Shown: positions 52,891 through 63,400 of the stretch, piece after piece | Layout of the letters: every line of letters starts with the position of its first letter | Numbering within the stretch: the stretch's first letter is position 1 | Origin: Chitinophaga sp. S165 | GTDB lineage: Bacteria; Bacteroidota; Bacteroidia; Chitinophagales; Chitinophagaceae | Direction of reading: 5' to 3' | Length of the DNA: 64,000 nt | Assembly: GCF_003182155.1 (NCBI RefSeq) | Contig: NZ_QGTG01000001.1 | Coordinates: 1,732,991-1,796,990, forward strand | Program-made: the position numbers and the translations under genes | The notes under the pieces: generated by a model | What the model was told of the DNA's origin: nothing | Databases searched by the model: none | Seen by the model: only the letters and a program-made list of their open reading frames with translations

Positions 52891-54369
52891 ATGAAAAATA
52901 ATCTTCTCATAGCAGCGGCATTTTTATTGTTGCCGGCTACGCTCATCGCACAAAAAGATAGTCTTAAGGCCGTGATTGAAAAACAGCCTGCCAATGTCGA
53001 GGCACACAAAGAATATGTATCGCTGATGGAGGGCGATAGCGCCGGCCTTGTAAAACAATATCAGCTGTGGCTCAAAAAGTTTCCAAAAACAGCGGCAGTG
53101 CCGTATGGTCTTGGTTCCTATTATGCCAGCAGGGAAGATCCTGCCGCCAAACCTTACCTGCTGAAAGCAGTAACACTGGATCCTAAACTGGCGGATGCCT
53201 GGTTTAGGCTATCTTTCGATGCACAGTGCTGGGGAGAGTTCAAAAAATCGGAGGAATACATGGGCAATGCGGTGAAAGCAGCCCCCGATAATCCTGACTA
53301 CCTATTTCAATATGCCTACAGTTTGCTGGAAACAAACCCTGTCAAAGCAGACGAGCAGATAAAAATTTTATATTCGAAGTTTCCTCAGAGCCAACGTTGG
53401 GCGCAGATGTTATATTGGAGAGCAATTCTCAGCACTGACCAGCAACAACGGATAGACCTGTATGAACAATTACGCGAAAGCTTTCCTATGGCTAGCACTA
53501 AATGGGCTGCCTGGGGCATGCGGGATTACATAGATCTCCTGCTGGGCATCAATGCTGATACTGCCGCTAAAATGGCCTCTCTCCTGCTTCAACAGCCGGG
53601 GTTAGACAGCTCGCAAACGGCAGACCTGGAAACAGGAAAACAATTGTCGCTTGCCTTTGTGCAGGCACAGACACTGTTGGCGGCACATCAGCCAGCAGCA
53701 GCGAGTGACGCACTTAAGGGTTTGACTGTGAATATGTGGGAAGAGCAAAGCTTCTTCCTGCTGAAAGGGCGGATAGCACTTGAAGCAGGCGGTCCGAAGC
53801 AGGCATATGATACGCTGATGGCCTGTTATATTAAAGCTCCTGCCAGGCGCCTGAAAGATACTTTGTTATATTATGGTGGTAAAGTAGGTAAAACTGAAAA
53901 CACTGTTTACAAGGAGATCAAACAACAACTGCTGGCCGGGGCGAAGCAGGCTGATTTTAAACTGACGTCTTATTTGTCTTCCGGCCAGGCGTCAATGAGT
54001 GATTATAAAGGGAAAGTGGTGCTGTTTACTTTCTGGTTTCCGGGATGTGGCCCCTGTCGGGATGAATTTCCTCACTTTGAAAGAGTGCTGAAACGGTTTC
54101 GTGAATACCCGGTTTCCTATATAGGCGTGAATATAGCGCGGCAACAGGATAGTTATGTGATCCCGTTCATGAAAAGCAGCGGTTACAGCTTTATGCCCCT
54201 GAAAGATATGGGAGCCAACCGGCATAATCTGCCTGTCTGGGGTGCTCCTACAAATTACCTGATAGACCAGGAAGGGCGTATTATTTTTAAGGGTTTCAGG
54301 GTTCACGATGAGGAATCGGAAAAGATGTTACAGGATATGATCCAGTTGCTGTTGCATAAAACAGTCTGA
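52891..54369 (+). CDS. TPR-containing TlpA-family thioredoxin-like protein, exported
   Basis: A 492-residue exported protein with signal peptide (MKNNLLIAAAFLLLPATLIA). The central part is a TPR-type helical repeat region (about residues 30-340, for example VPYGLGSYYASREDPAAKPY and LADAWFRLSFDAQCWGEFKK). The C-terminal thioredoxin domain (about 345-490) has VVLFTFWFPGCGPCRDEFPH, with the active-site CGPC at about 385-388, and GAPTNYLIDQEGRIIFKGF, the TlpA-type strand. It should act in the periplasm as a disulfide reductase or oxidase, with the TPR part holding a client. It is monocistronic and diverges from the retropepsin-like gene across 276 bases. Confidence 0.92.
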   Translation: MKNNLLIAAAFLLLPATLIAQKDSLKAVIEKQPANVEAHKEYVSLMEGDSAGLVKQYQLWLKKFPKTAAVPYGLGSYYASREDPAAKPYLLKAVTLDPKLADAWFRLSFDAQCWGEFKKSEEYMGNAVKAAPDNPDYLFQYAYSLLETNPVKADEQIKILYSKFPQSQRWAQMLYWRAILSTDQQQRIDLYEQLRESFPMASTKWAAWGMRDYIDLLLGINADTAAKMASLLLQQPGLDSSQTADLETGKQLSLAFVQAQTLLAAHQPAAASDALKGLTVNMWEEQSFFLLKGRIALEAGGPKQAYDTLMACYIKAPARRLKDTLLYYGGKVGKTENTVYKEIKQQLLAGAKQADFKLTSYLSSGQASMSDYKGKVVLFTFWFPGCGPCRDEFPHFERVLKRFREYPVSYIGVNIARQQDSYVIPFMKSSGYSFMPLKDMGANRHNLPVWGAPTNYLIDQEGRIIFKGFRVHDEESEKMLQDMIQLLLHKTV

Positions 54370-54484
54370 CCTTTTGCGATAGTTCTGCTATATAATGGGA
54401 CTGAATGAGCCTTAAAATATCTCTTGTCGCCGAAGCATAAAATAATAAGTTCATTCATTATTTTTGCTCCATAAAAGGCAAGTT

Positions 54485-55642
54485 ATGCATTCCCCAAATA
54501 TGGCAGATATCCGTAGGATATCCCTGATTAATAATCCTGTACTGCGCAATGTACTTATCACACAATCTTATTACGAGCTTTCGCAGATCATCATGTCCCG
54601 TACAGGGTCGGTGGCGAATTGGTGTACCTTCGCTACATGGGCTTCCAAGCAGGCCGGTCAAAGTATCCGGAAAGAGGATCTTCAACGGACACTCGAGGCA
54701 CGGGTGGACATTGAGCTGTTGAAGGAATTTCAGACACTTATTACAATTGCTGCGGAAATGGGTATTGGCTCTTCTATTAAAATCAAGCTCCACGCCCTCG
54801 TAAAAAATAGTATGATCATCAGAGTAGTTGATCAGATAGGCGAAGCGGTTGCAAAAGGAAATAAAAAGGTATTTGAAGAAATAGGTTTTCAATTTGCCAG
54901 ATTTATTGCCAATTGTTTCAACAATGCTGAACCTGACTTACAAAGCTGTGAATTATTTTGCCGGGAAATGCTTGACGGTGACCCGCCTGACGGGCAGCAA
55001 TATTTAAAAAGAGCCTTCACAAATTACTATATGGCTTTTTTTGAGCACGACGAGCAATTGCGCGTGGAAAAATTGTTGCTGGCTAACCTTGAGATCGGAT
55101 TCCATGAGCAAACAAGATTACAGCCTGAAATTCTGGCATCCCTCAATGCTGCTTTTACAGGAAAAGATACTTTTCGCAAAGAGGTCATTGACTTCTTATT
55201 TCCTCCCGGAAGCTGGCTTTCCCAGGTACGTTTTCTCTATCTGAAAGCTACCGGAAAAACATCACGCCTGGAAGCAGCAATTGATCGACTGATAATGGAG
55301 CTGCAGCATCTCGTAAGGAAGCAGATCACCGCCTATCTGATGACATTAAACCTGCCGCATGAAAGTCTGCTGTTATCCAGAGATCTACAGCGAACATACC
55401 CTTTGGTGTTAAGCAGCCTTTCGTGTAAGGACCTGGTTGAATTAATGGCAAAAATTGATACGACTCCTGATAGCTTAAAAGAAAGCGGGGCGGAAGATTG
55501 GGCTGATCTCACCGATCGCATGCATTTTATTACGGAACTTTTCCGCTGTTACCAGTTCGATGAACAGTTGTATCAGCCAGCTTTCAAACCGGATCAAGTA
55601 GAGGCAATGAAAAGAGGAGAGATACCAATGGGACGGTTATAG
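54485..55642 (+). CDS. Conserved hypothetical helical protein
   Basis: The open frame starts at TTG 54464, but ATG 54485 after AAAGGCAAGTT is the better start (385 residues). The protein is all-helical, soluble and acidic, without signal peptide. Recognisable patterns are few: LRNVLITQSYYELSQIIMSR, NWCTFATWASKQAGQSIRKE near the start, and an Ile-rich helix KIKLHALVKNSMIIRVVDQI. I know of no family with certainty; similar proteins occur in Bacteroidota and are annotated as hypothetical. The gene is followed by a strong convergent terminator. No neighbouring gene gives a clue to its role. Confidence 0.75.
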   Translation: MHSPNMADIRRISLINNPVLRNVLITQSYYELSQIIMSRTGSVANWCTFATWASKQAGQSIRKEDLQRTLEARVDIELLKEFQTLITIAAEMGIGSSIKIKLHALVKNSMIIRVVDQIGEAVAKGNKKVFEEIGFQFARFIANCFNNAEPDLQSCELFCREMLDGDPPDGQQYLKRAFTNYYMAFFEHDEQLRVEKLLLANLEIGFHEQTRLQPEILASLNAAFTGKDTFRKEVIDFLFPPGSWLSQVRFLYLKATGKTSRLEAAIDRLIMELQHLVRKQITAYLMTLNLPHESLLLSRDLQRTYPLVLSSLSCKDLVELMAKIDTTPDSLKESGAEDWADLTDRMHFITELFRCYQFDEQLYQPAFKPDQVEAMKRGEIPMGRL

Positions 55643-55708
55643 GATTAAGAGATCAAGGATAAAGCTCATTTAGAGGTTAAAATCGACCTAAACCAGGGAA
55701 ATAAAAAG

Positions 55709-55772
55709 CAGTTGCCATGCCTGCACCCGAAAGTTTGAACACTTCCCGGGTGCAGGCATGGCAGCTGTTTTT
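55709..55772. terminator. Strong bidirectional terminator between convergent genes
   Basis: TGCCATGCCTGCACCCG (55713-55729) pairs exactly with CGGGTGCAGGCATGGCA (55747-55763), extended by GT/GC pairs, and is followed by GCTGTTTTTATTTT. It separates the stops at 55642 and 55776. Confidence 0.85.
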
Positions 55773-55775
55773 ATT

Positions 55776-57986
55776 TTATCGCCTGCGACGGTATAATAAG
55801 AGTACGGCGGAGAAGATCAACAGGCCGCCTGGTATTACGCCAAAGAAAATAATACGCATCATTAAAATACCCTGATCATCGCTGTCGATCGCATCTTTGG
55901 AGCGGATGGCACCGGTGTTGACCGGGAACGTACCGTAGGTGAACCAGCGGAACATTTCTGTAATGAGCGGCTGGTTCCAGTTATAAGGCTTACGGCGTCC
56001 CAGTTCTGCGGAACTCATGAAATCGGCGTCGCCGGTTACCACGATCCGTTGTTCCTTACCGTTTACCTTGCGTTGCGCCGCTATGGCCAGCGCTTCATTG
56101 TTTTTCGCTACTAACAAAGGAACAATGTGAAAGCCTGCAGTATCGTGGTACCCGATGCCAGCAGTGCCCGACATAGATACCACGCCGTTGTCGGCTTTGT
56201 ATCCGCTCAGTTTAGGCGCTATCGTGCCTGCACTATCCGCAAAGTGGGCGAGTATAAAATCGGGAGCGTAATCGCGGCTTTCTTCCTGTATCGCTGTAGG
56301 ACCGGGATGTATGCCAAGCGGTTGCAACAGCGGTGTTACAACGTTCTGAGAACCGGGTTCGGTGATCACAAAAAGGTTTCTTCCACTGGCTACATACTGC
56401 GCCAGTTTTTGCTGTACTTCGGGAGAGAACGCAGTTTTGGGATCGGCGATCACCAGTACCGAAGTGGAACCCGGAATGTCCTGCTGTGCAAGGTTTACTG
56501 TATCTACGTTAAAACCCTGGTTGATGAGTGCACCCCTGAACGTAAGTTCGTTTACAAACGTCCTGAACTCCGCATCGCCGGCTTTGATAATACTGCGTTC
56601 CCCGTTTCCACGCAGGAAGGTAATAACGGGAATGTCTGCAGGCGTGACTAACCTTTTCAGTGCTGCGGTAAATTCCTGTTCACCGGGATATATGCGGATG
56701 TCGTTGTAATAGCGTAAGAAGGTTTTCTTATCACCATATTCCAACAGTCTTACCAGACGATTCTCTTCCGGATTCAGATCTACGATCTTCTTTACGGCCT
56801 CAGGTTTCAGCACTTTCCTGAAGTCGAGGTCCTGGATATCAGATACTTTTTTTGCAATGGCCGCATCGCTTTCCCCGGGATAGTTTTTATAGAGCCCTTC
56901 GTTGTTGGAGAAGTCGTAGTAATACACGTATTCCATCTTCATATCGGGCATAAACCTGCGATATGGCGTGAGGATGCGTTCGTCCTCGCTTTTCTTTTCC
57001 GGGGCGCCGAGGTAGTAGTTATTGTCCAGGATGTTTACGTAGGTAGTTACTTTCAACGGATGCTCCATTTTTGAGACCAGCTCACGGCTTTGATTACCCA
57101 GTGTATGCGTCTGCGTGGCAGTCATATCGATATATCCGGTTAAAGCCGGAATGGTGCTCAGATAGCCCACCAGGAAGCACAACCCAACCAATCCGAAGTA
57201 CCGGGCCGTACGTGATGTCCTGGAACGGGCCTCTCGCTGGTCTTGCAGCCGCATCCCGGTAATGGCTAAGAAGAAGCCGATCACGATCAGGAAATAAATG
57301 ATGTCCTGGGTACTGATCAGACCGAAAATAAATTGTTCGGTCCTGCCTGCAATTGACATAAAATAGGTGATATGCCGTACGGTATCGTTCCCCTGGAACA
57401 ATCCGCCCACGAAGTTAAGGCCAGCTAATACCGCCAGTGTGCTGATCGCTGCTACAACCTGGTAGGTAGTGAGTGACGACATAAACAGTCCGATGGCGGA
57501 ATACGCGCAGATCAGCAGGTACAGTCCCATAGCACCGGAAGCTAAAAGCATCCAATCGATATCGGTGATGAAAAACGAACCTGCCACGCCGTATAAACAA
57601 ATGATAACGAGTAGAAGTGCGCCGTAGCCCATCATGGCTACGTATTTACCGAGTACGATATCTTTTACCTTAATGGGAGATGATAACAACAGTTTGATGG
57701 AGCCACTGTGAGTTTCGCGGCTGATCAGGCCCATAGTAAGCAATGGAATGTAGAAGTATAGAGTACCTTTTACACCGGGATAAAATCCTTCCTGCAGCCC
57801 CGCGAACACGATAGAAGTAACATCGTTAAAATGATTACCCATCCGCTGTGCGCGGCCGAGCATCTGTATGTAATAAAGAAAATTAATGCCTATCTGTACG
57901 GGAAATACGATCAGGATGAGCCAGGCCACCGGCGAATGAAACAGGAGGCTCAGTTCCTGGCGGGCTATTCTGATAATTACTTTCAT
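55776..57986 (-). CDS. Gldg-family protein: ABC-2 permease fused to a GldG-type domain
   Basis: A 736-residue fusion. Residues 1-250 form an ABC-2 type permease with about six helices (LSLLFHSPVAWLILIVFPVQ, then SRETHSGSIKLLLSSPIKVK, the typical permease loop). Residues about 290-690 form the GldG-type periplasmic ABC-associated domain (GYIDMTATQTHTLGNQSREL, and ITFLRGNGERSIIKAGDAEF). A final helix near the C-terminus (IIFFGVIPGGLLIFSAVLLL) ends in RRRR. GldF and GldG of gliding Bacteroidota are separate proteins working with GldA; here they are joined. It overlaps the ATPase gene stop by four bases, so both are translationally coupled. The substrate is unknown. Confidence 0.9.
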   Translation of the reverse strand: MKVIIRIARQELSLLFHSPVAWLILIVFPVQIGINFLYYIQMLGRAQRMGNHFNDVTSIVFAGLQEGFYPGVKGTLYFYIPLLTMGLISRETHSGSIKLLLSSPIKVKDIVLGKYVAMMGYGALLLVIICLYGVAGSFFITDIDWMLLASGAMGLYLLICAYSAIGLFMSSLTTYQVVAAISTLAVLAGLNFVGGLFQGNDTVRHITYFMSIAGRTEQFIFGLISTQDIIYFLIVIGFFLAITGMRLQDQREARSRTSRTARYFGLVGLCFLVGYLSTIPALTGYIDMTATQTHTLGNQSRELVSKMEHPLKVTTYVNILDNNYYLGAPEKKSEDERILTPYRRFMPDMKMEYVYYYDFSNNEGLYKNYPGESDAAIAKKVSDIQDLDFRKVLKPEAVKKIVDLNPEENRLVRLLEYGDKKTFLRYYNDIRIYPGEQEFTAALKRLVTPADIPVITFLRGNGERSIIKAGDAEFRTFVNELTFRGALINQGFNVDTVNLAQQDIPGSTSVLVIADPKTAFSPEVQQKLAQYVASGRNLFVITEPGSQNVVTPLLQPLGIHPGPTAIQEESRDYAPDFILAHFADSAGTIAPKLSGYKADNGVVSMSGTAGIGYHDTAGFHIVPLLVAKNNEALAIAAQRKVNGKEQRIVVTGDADFMSSAELGRRKPYNWNQPLITEMFRWFTYGTFPVNTGAIRSKDAIDSDDQGILMMRIIFFGVIPGGLLIFSAVLLLYRRRR

Positions 57987-58927
57987 GATTGAACGGATGG
58001 TTTAGATGTTTTGTTGGATAACTGTGCGAAAATGGCGTCGAGCGAACTTTTCTCCAGTGTGATTTCTTTCAGGCGCCATTTGCGGTGAACGCTCGTTTCC
58101 ACCAGTCCTTCTGCAATGTCGGCAGCAGGATCGAACCGCATACGAACGGTTTTGTCCGTGAGGAACACTACTTCCTTCACTCCCCCTATCGCCCGCAATT
58201 CTTCGGCTGAAGGTGGATTTTCCATGGTGGCCACCAAACTATCCGGTTCAATGTAATTGTTGAAAGTATCCATCGTGTCTTTAAACACGATCTTACCACC
58301 TTCGATCATGATGATATCCTGGCAGGTGGCCTGTATCTCCGAAAGGATATGCGAAGAAAAGATCACTGCGCGGTCGCTCGCTATTTCCTTGATCAGTTGC
58401 CGTACTTCCAAAATCTGGTTGGGATCGAGGCCGTTGGTGGGTTCATCCAGCACAACAAGCAGTGGCCGGTGAATGATCGCCTGGGCAATACCCACGCGTT
58501 GCCGGTAACCGCCGGATAAATTGCCGATCAGCCTTTTGCTGAAATGCGCTACACCACATCTTTCCTTGACCCTGTCCACCGATTCACGGATCTTCCGTTT
58601 TTCGATCAACCGCAGGTGTGCGCAATAGGTGAGGTATTCGTCTACGGTCTGCTCCAGGTACAGCGGTGCGTTCTGCGGCAGGAAGCCGATGCGTTTCTTG
58701 GCCTCTTCCGGGTCAGTACGCATGTCTATACCTTCAATCAGAACCTGTCCCCGGGTTTGGCTCAACACGCCGCAAAGGATGTTCATGGTTGTAGATTTGC
58801 CGGCGCCATTGGAGCCTAGCAGTCCTACAATACCGTTCCTGTTGATCTCGAAGTTAATGTCCTGCACCGCCCAGTCTTTGCTGTAGCGGTGAAACAGTCC
58901 TTCGATCTTTACGATATTATCTTGCAT
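57983..58927 (-). CDS. ABC transporter ATP-binding protein (GldA-like)
   Basis: The frame is open to 59026 but ATG 58927 yields the usual start MQDNIVKIEGLFHRYSKDWA, 314 residues. Motifs: Walker A GSNGAGKST, Q-loop LPQNAPLY, signature LSGGYRQRVGIAQ, Walker B LLVVLDEPTNGLDP, then the His of SSHILSEIQATC. The C-terminal extension (about residues 230-314, with EELRAIGGVKEVVFLTDKTV) is typical of ABC-2 exporters. It powers the Gldg-type permease, whose gene begins four bases before this stop. Upstream, SusD ends 81 bases earlier with a perfect 10-base hairpin in between, so a read-through operon is possible. Confidence 0.93.
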   Translation of the reverse strand: MQDNIVKIEGLFHRYSKDWAVQDINFEINRNGIVGLLGSNGAGKSTTMNILCGVLSQTRGQVLIEGIDMRTDPEEAKKRIGFLPQNAPLYLEQTVDEYLTYCAHLRLIEKRKIRESVDRVKERCGVAHFSKRLIGNLSGGYRQRVGIAQAIIHRPLLVVLDEPTNGLDPNQILEVRQLIKEIASDRAVIFSSHILSEIQATCQDIIMIEGGKIVFKDTMDTFNNYIEPDSLVATMENPPSAEELRAIGGVKEVVFLTDKTVRMRFDPAADIAEGLVETSVHRKWRLKEITLEKSSLDAIFAQLSNKTSKPSVQS

Positions 58928-58957
58928 ATTCAATTTATTACGCAATGAGAGATAAAT

Positions 58958-58979
58958 GGCGCCGGAGGTCTCCGGCGCC
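58958..58979 (-). terminator. Hairpin between SusD and ABC ATPase genes
   Basis: GGCGCCGGAG and CTCCGGCGCC form a perfect 10-base stem around GT, 29 bases after the minus-strand SusD stop. There is no strong T-run, so it may attenuate rather than stop transcription into the transporter genes. Confidence 0.55.
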
Positions 58980-59007
58980 GGGTAGGTATGGTTGGTTGTG
59001 CGATGGC

Positions 59008-60438
59008 TTATGGATTCAGTGGCCAATCCGGATTAAATATGGTGGCGTTGGGCCACAGCTGCCGCAGGTATTTGTCGCTGCCGGGCTGCAATTCATACTC
59101 TTTTCCTTCGGCGGTATGTTTAATTGTTTTACTGAAACGGGCTTCCTTGTTGAGGCGTTTCAAATCTATCACCCGCATGCCTGTAAATGCCAGCTCACGG
59201 CGTCTTTCTTCCAGTACAAAACGCAATATCCGCTCGTCGTCGTTACCGAAATCGGCCGGCGTAAATACTTTATAGGCAGCCGGTGTGATCCGGTTCAAAC
59301 GTAGCTTGTTGATATCGTCCAGGGCTTCCTGTTTTTTACTCTCGCGGGCAAAACATTCAGCGCGTACAAGGTACATTTCGGGTACGTTGAGGTAGTTGCT
59401 AAAGAAGTCTCCACGGAGGAAAATTTTTACCTGGTACCTTGACATATAGTTGAACGGTGGTGCAGGTGGCCAGCCATCTGCATAATACAGGGTCCAGCGT
59501 TTGTCGTCGTTGGTAAACAAGGCACTCAGTTCCGGCGATGCACAAACGTCCATGCCCAGCCCAAATGGCCGCAGGAAGTGGCGTGCCACGATAGTTTCGG
59601 GATTCAGCTGTGCATCCGGGATGTTTGTCCAGCCCAGTGGTGCACCTGGCACATTCGGGAACGGACCGGGAATGATGATGCTGTAATCATTCATGTTTTT
59701 AAGTTCTCCCTGTAGTGAAATGGCCAGATCAGCATTTTTACGGGCGTTCTCATAATCGCCCATAAACAGGTAGGTCCTGGCCAGCAGTGCGTATCCACCA
59801 GCTTTGGAGGCCCTGAATTTCGTGAGTTTATTTTTCTCAGGCAGATCGGCTACTGCGGCTTCTCCGTCGCGCAATATCTGGTCGTACACTTCTTTTACCG
59901 TGTTCCTGATAAATTTTGCATTGATGTCGGCAATCAGCGCAAGGGGAATACCAGTCGTAGTAGCGGCGGATGCGGCATCGTAATGCTGTGCGTACACGTT
60001 TACCATTTGCAGATGCTCCATGGCACGCCCCAGGTAAGCTTCAGCACGAACGCTCCTCTTGGTTGCTTCCGTTCCTTCAGTAGCATCCATAATATTGTTG
60101 ATGATACTGTTGTAGTAGAAGATCCTTTTATACCCTTCACTCCAAAGAAAATCGTTGGCGCCCTGGTCGTAGGGATTGTTGTTAAAGGTGTAGATACGAC
60201 GGCCATGCAATTGCTGCTTTGTAAACAGGTTGCCTGGTTCTCCCTCGGGCAAAAATGCATCATCGGACTGAAGATCCCAGAAGTAATCGCCAAAGTTGAC
60301 GATGATACCGGAATTGAGCATGTTCTCGTAATCCGTAGTGGTTATGGGAATGAACTTGTCTTTCGGTTTGATATCTAAAAACTTATCGCAACCGGATAAA
60401 ACAACGAAGCTGAATATATAGAGAGATAATTTTTTCAT
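59008..60438 (-). CDS. RagB/SusD family outer membrane lipoprotein
   Basis: A 476-residue SusD-like protein with lipoprotein signal (MKKLSLYIFSFVVLSGC, Cys at residue 17) and the DKFLDIKPKDKF start. The helical TPR-like core is seen in AYLGRAMEHLQMVNVYAQHY and SKAGGYALLARTYLFMGDYE; the C-terminal FVLEERRRELAFTGMRVIDL motif is conserved. Length normal. It follows the SusC gene on the minus strand with a 12-base gap and should be its surface lid. Substrate not deducible: no glycosidase or protease lies in the visible part of the locus. Confidence 0.95.
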   Translation of the reverse strand: MKKLSLYIFSFVVLSGCDKFLDIKPKDKFIPITTTDYENMLNSGIIVNFGDYFWDLQSDDAFLPEGEPGNLFTKQQLHGRRIYTFNNNPYDQGANDFLWSEGYKRIFYYNSIINNIMDATEGTEATKRSVRAEAYLGRAMEHLQMVNVYAQHYDAASAATTTGIPLALIADINAKFIRNTVKEVYDQILRDGEAAVADLPEKNKLTKFRASKAGGYALLARTYLFMGDYENARKNADLAISLQGELKNMNDYSIIIPGPFPNVPGAPLGWTNIPDAQLNPETIVARHFLRPFGLGMDVCASPELSALFTNDDKRWTLYYADGWPPAPPFNYMSRYQVKIFLRGDFFSNYLNVPEMYLVRAECFARESKKQEALDDINKLRLNRITPAAYKVFTPADFGNDDERILRFVLEERRRELAFTGMRVIDLKRLNKEARFSKTIKHTAEGKEYELQPGSDKYLRQLWPNATIFNPDWPLNP

Positions 60439-60450
60439 GATTCCGCTTTT

Positions 60451-63400
60451 TTAGAAGGTGATATCAATGCCTGTTGAATAAACCGGCATCACCGGCAATA
60501 GCCTGTTGGCGTATTGTATGGTGTGCTCGTACGCTTCCGGATCTATACCGGCATCGTTGCGGAACCACGCAAAAGGATTCTGCACCTGGAAGGTTAGTTT
60601 GGCAGAAGTCAGTTTTCTGATCCGCGACAACAACTGTTCAAAGTGGTAGGTCAGGGCGATGTCGCGCACTTTTACATAATCACCTTTGAGTACGTTGCGG
60701 TCAGACGCATAAGAGAGCAGTATATAATAGCTGCCGCCATCGCCTTTAAGATCGGGCGCCGGCATCATGCCTGGTATTTTCTCATCGCCTGGTTTACGCC
60801 AGAAATTCATTACGCGCTGATCAGCGTTCCTGAGCGGGAAACCGGTCTGGATGGTAGGTACCACATCCCGGATCACGTTGCCACCATTAGCAATGATCAT
60901 CACACTAAGTGAAAGTTGTTTGTATGTAAAGCTGTTGGTAAGCCCTGTAGTGTAGGTTGGACGAAGGGTACCGCTGTACACCAATCCTTTTACATCGGTC
61001 ATGTTGGCCACGATCGTGCCGCTCTGATCGTAGTTCTGTACTATTTTTCCTCCCGCGTCGTATACCAGCATGGAACCGTTGGTAGGATCGAGTCCTGCGG
61101 AACGGAAGCTGAACACGGCATCCATCGGGTAACCGATCCTGTTTACGCCGTAGCCGCCGGTAAAGGTATACACCGTTTCCTCTCTGGTATTGATGTTGGT
61201 CATCCTGTTTTTATTAAAACTTAATGCCAGCGTGGTGTTCCAGGAAAAAGTTTTGCTGGCGATGTTGCGGGTGTTCAATGCCAGCTCAAAACCTTTGTTG
61301 TTCAGACTACCGTAGTTGATCAATGCGTTGGGAAAGGCGTTAGTGGGATCGATAGTCTTTTCGCCGAGTAGGTCGGTTGTTTTACGGATGTAATAATCCA
61401 TAGATCCGGAAATTCGGTTGTTCAGCACAGCGAAGTCGACCCCCAGGTTAGTAGTGGCTGTTTTTTCCCAGCGCAAAGATTTATTGGGCGGATACACGAT
61501 ATCAGTAGCTGTGGCATTGGCTTCAGCAAAATACGTAGAACGTGCCTGCAGGAATGGTCCCACAGTACGGGCTACGTTGCCGCCTAAACCGTAAGTAGAA
61601 CGAATCGTAAGGTTGTTCAGCCAGCTGATATCTTTCATGAAATCTTCTTCGGCCATGCGCCAGCTCGCGCCCACTGACCATAACGGCAGGTAGCGGTAGC
61701 GGGGATCGGTTCCGAAGAGATTAGAGTTATCTACGCGTACGCTGCCTGTCAGGTTGTAACGGCCGTTATAGGTGTAACCGGCATTACCATACACTGAAAT
61801 ATATCTTTCCTCTCCGTAGTAGAAACCGTTGCCATCGTTAAAGGGCAGTGCAAAGGTGCTGGTCAGGGACTGCGTTCCCTTAAGGTTGCCCAGGAGGAGT
61901 TCATTTACGGGTTGAAACTGCAGATTGTTATCGCTGTAGCCCATTTTAAATACCGAGGTACTGGCATTCGAAATAGCCCTACGTTCGGTGCCGGCCAGGG
62001 CAGAGACGTGATGTTTCGAAGCGAAAGTCCGGTCGAAGTTTAGTTGCGCACGTGCAGTGTACGATTGGGAGTTACCGCGTGTTTCGTACAGTTGTCCACC
62101 GTCCGGAACATTTTTTATCAGCTCATTATTGATGACCTGCGCGGCATCGTTGATCATCCGTTTTGCATAGTAAGAGGCGGAGTTGTAATACTGCTTATTA
62201 TAGCTGGTACCGCGTTCTGTCTGGTATTTCAGATCGAGAGTGAGCCCTTCGATAATCTTTGCTGTAAAGCCTCCCTGTACACGGAAGTAGTTCGACCAGT
62301 ACGACAACTCGGCACGATCCATTTCTTCGAGCGGACGGTAGGTTTCATCATGCAGGCCCAGGTCAATGAGACGCTGGATCTCGTAAGCTGATTTTAGTTT
62401 CGTGAAATCGGCTGCACTACCATCGGGATTGCGGATGATTTCGTAGGGCATATTCCAGTAAAACGATTCCGGGCTTTCGCGTTGATATTTTCCTTTACGG
62501 ATGTTGGTGTTGGCGCCGATCTCGGCATCCAGCCAGCGGAACACTTTCAGGCGGTCTTTCAGCCCCACGTTGATGTCGTCGCTGTTCGTCCGCAAACCAT
62601 ACCCGCTATTGCCGGTATAGTTCATCATCAGATTGTATTGGTGTATATCGTTGCCGCCACTGGCCGAAAAGGCGTGGCGTTGTTTTACATTGTTGCGCAT
62701 GAAGAGGTCTTCGAGTTGACTTTGCCCATCCTGTGTTTTGAGCCTTTTCAGGGTCGCATCCAGTTCAGCCTGTGTAATGTAGCCTTGCTCCTGCTCATAA
62801 AGGGCCTGCAGCACTTTAGAGTTGCCGGTACGCCGGATCTCGTCGGTGAAGCCGCGATGCCATTTATTAAAGAGTTCCTGCTGCAAATCCACCATCTGGG
62901 AGGAATTGAGCAGGTTCAGATAACCGGCGTCGGGTTTGGCGGTGAAAAATACGCCGCTGCTAAAGGTAACCACCGGCTTCCTGCTGCTGCCGTGACGGGT
63001 GGTGATAGAGATCACACCATTGGCCGCACGGGTACCGTAAATAGAAGATGCGGCAGCATCTTTCATCACAGTCACGTTTACTACGTCGGCGGGGTTGATG
63101 TAGTTAAGGTCTCCTTCATAAGGAAATCCATCTACCACATATAAAGGTTGCTGGTTACCATATAACGTAGACAGGCCACGGATCGTAGGGATCCCGTTTT
63201 GCATGAAAAGCCCTGGCACGGTGCCTTCTAAACGGTCCATAATGCTGGTTTCCATCCTGGCGCTCAGTGTGGCTTCGGTAACAACACCAAACGAGCCGGT
63301 AGCGCGTTCTTTTGGGATAGACTGATAACCAGTGTTGGCAGTTACGTTCAATTCAGTCAGGGTGGAAGAAATGTGAGGCAATATGATGGTACCGGCGTTA

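Noticed and set aside
62482..63144. 220-codon open frame opposite the second SusC gene
   Set aside because: The sense strand encodes a canonical SusC plug; the antisense translation has no recognisable protein character.
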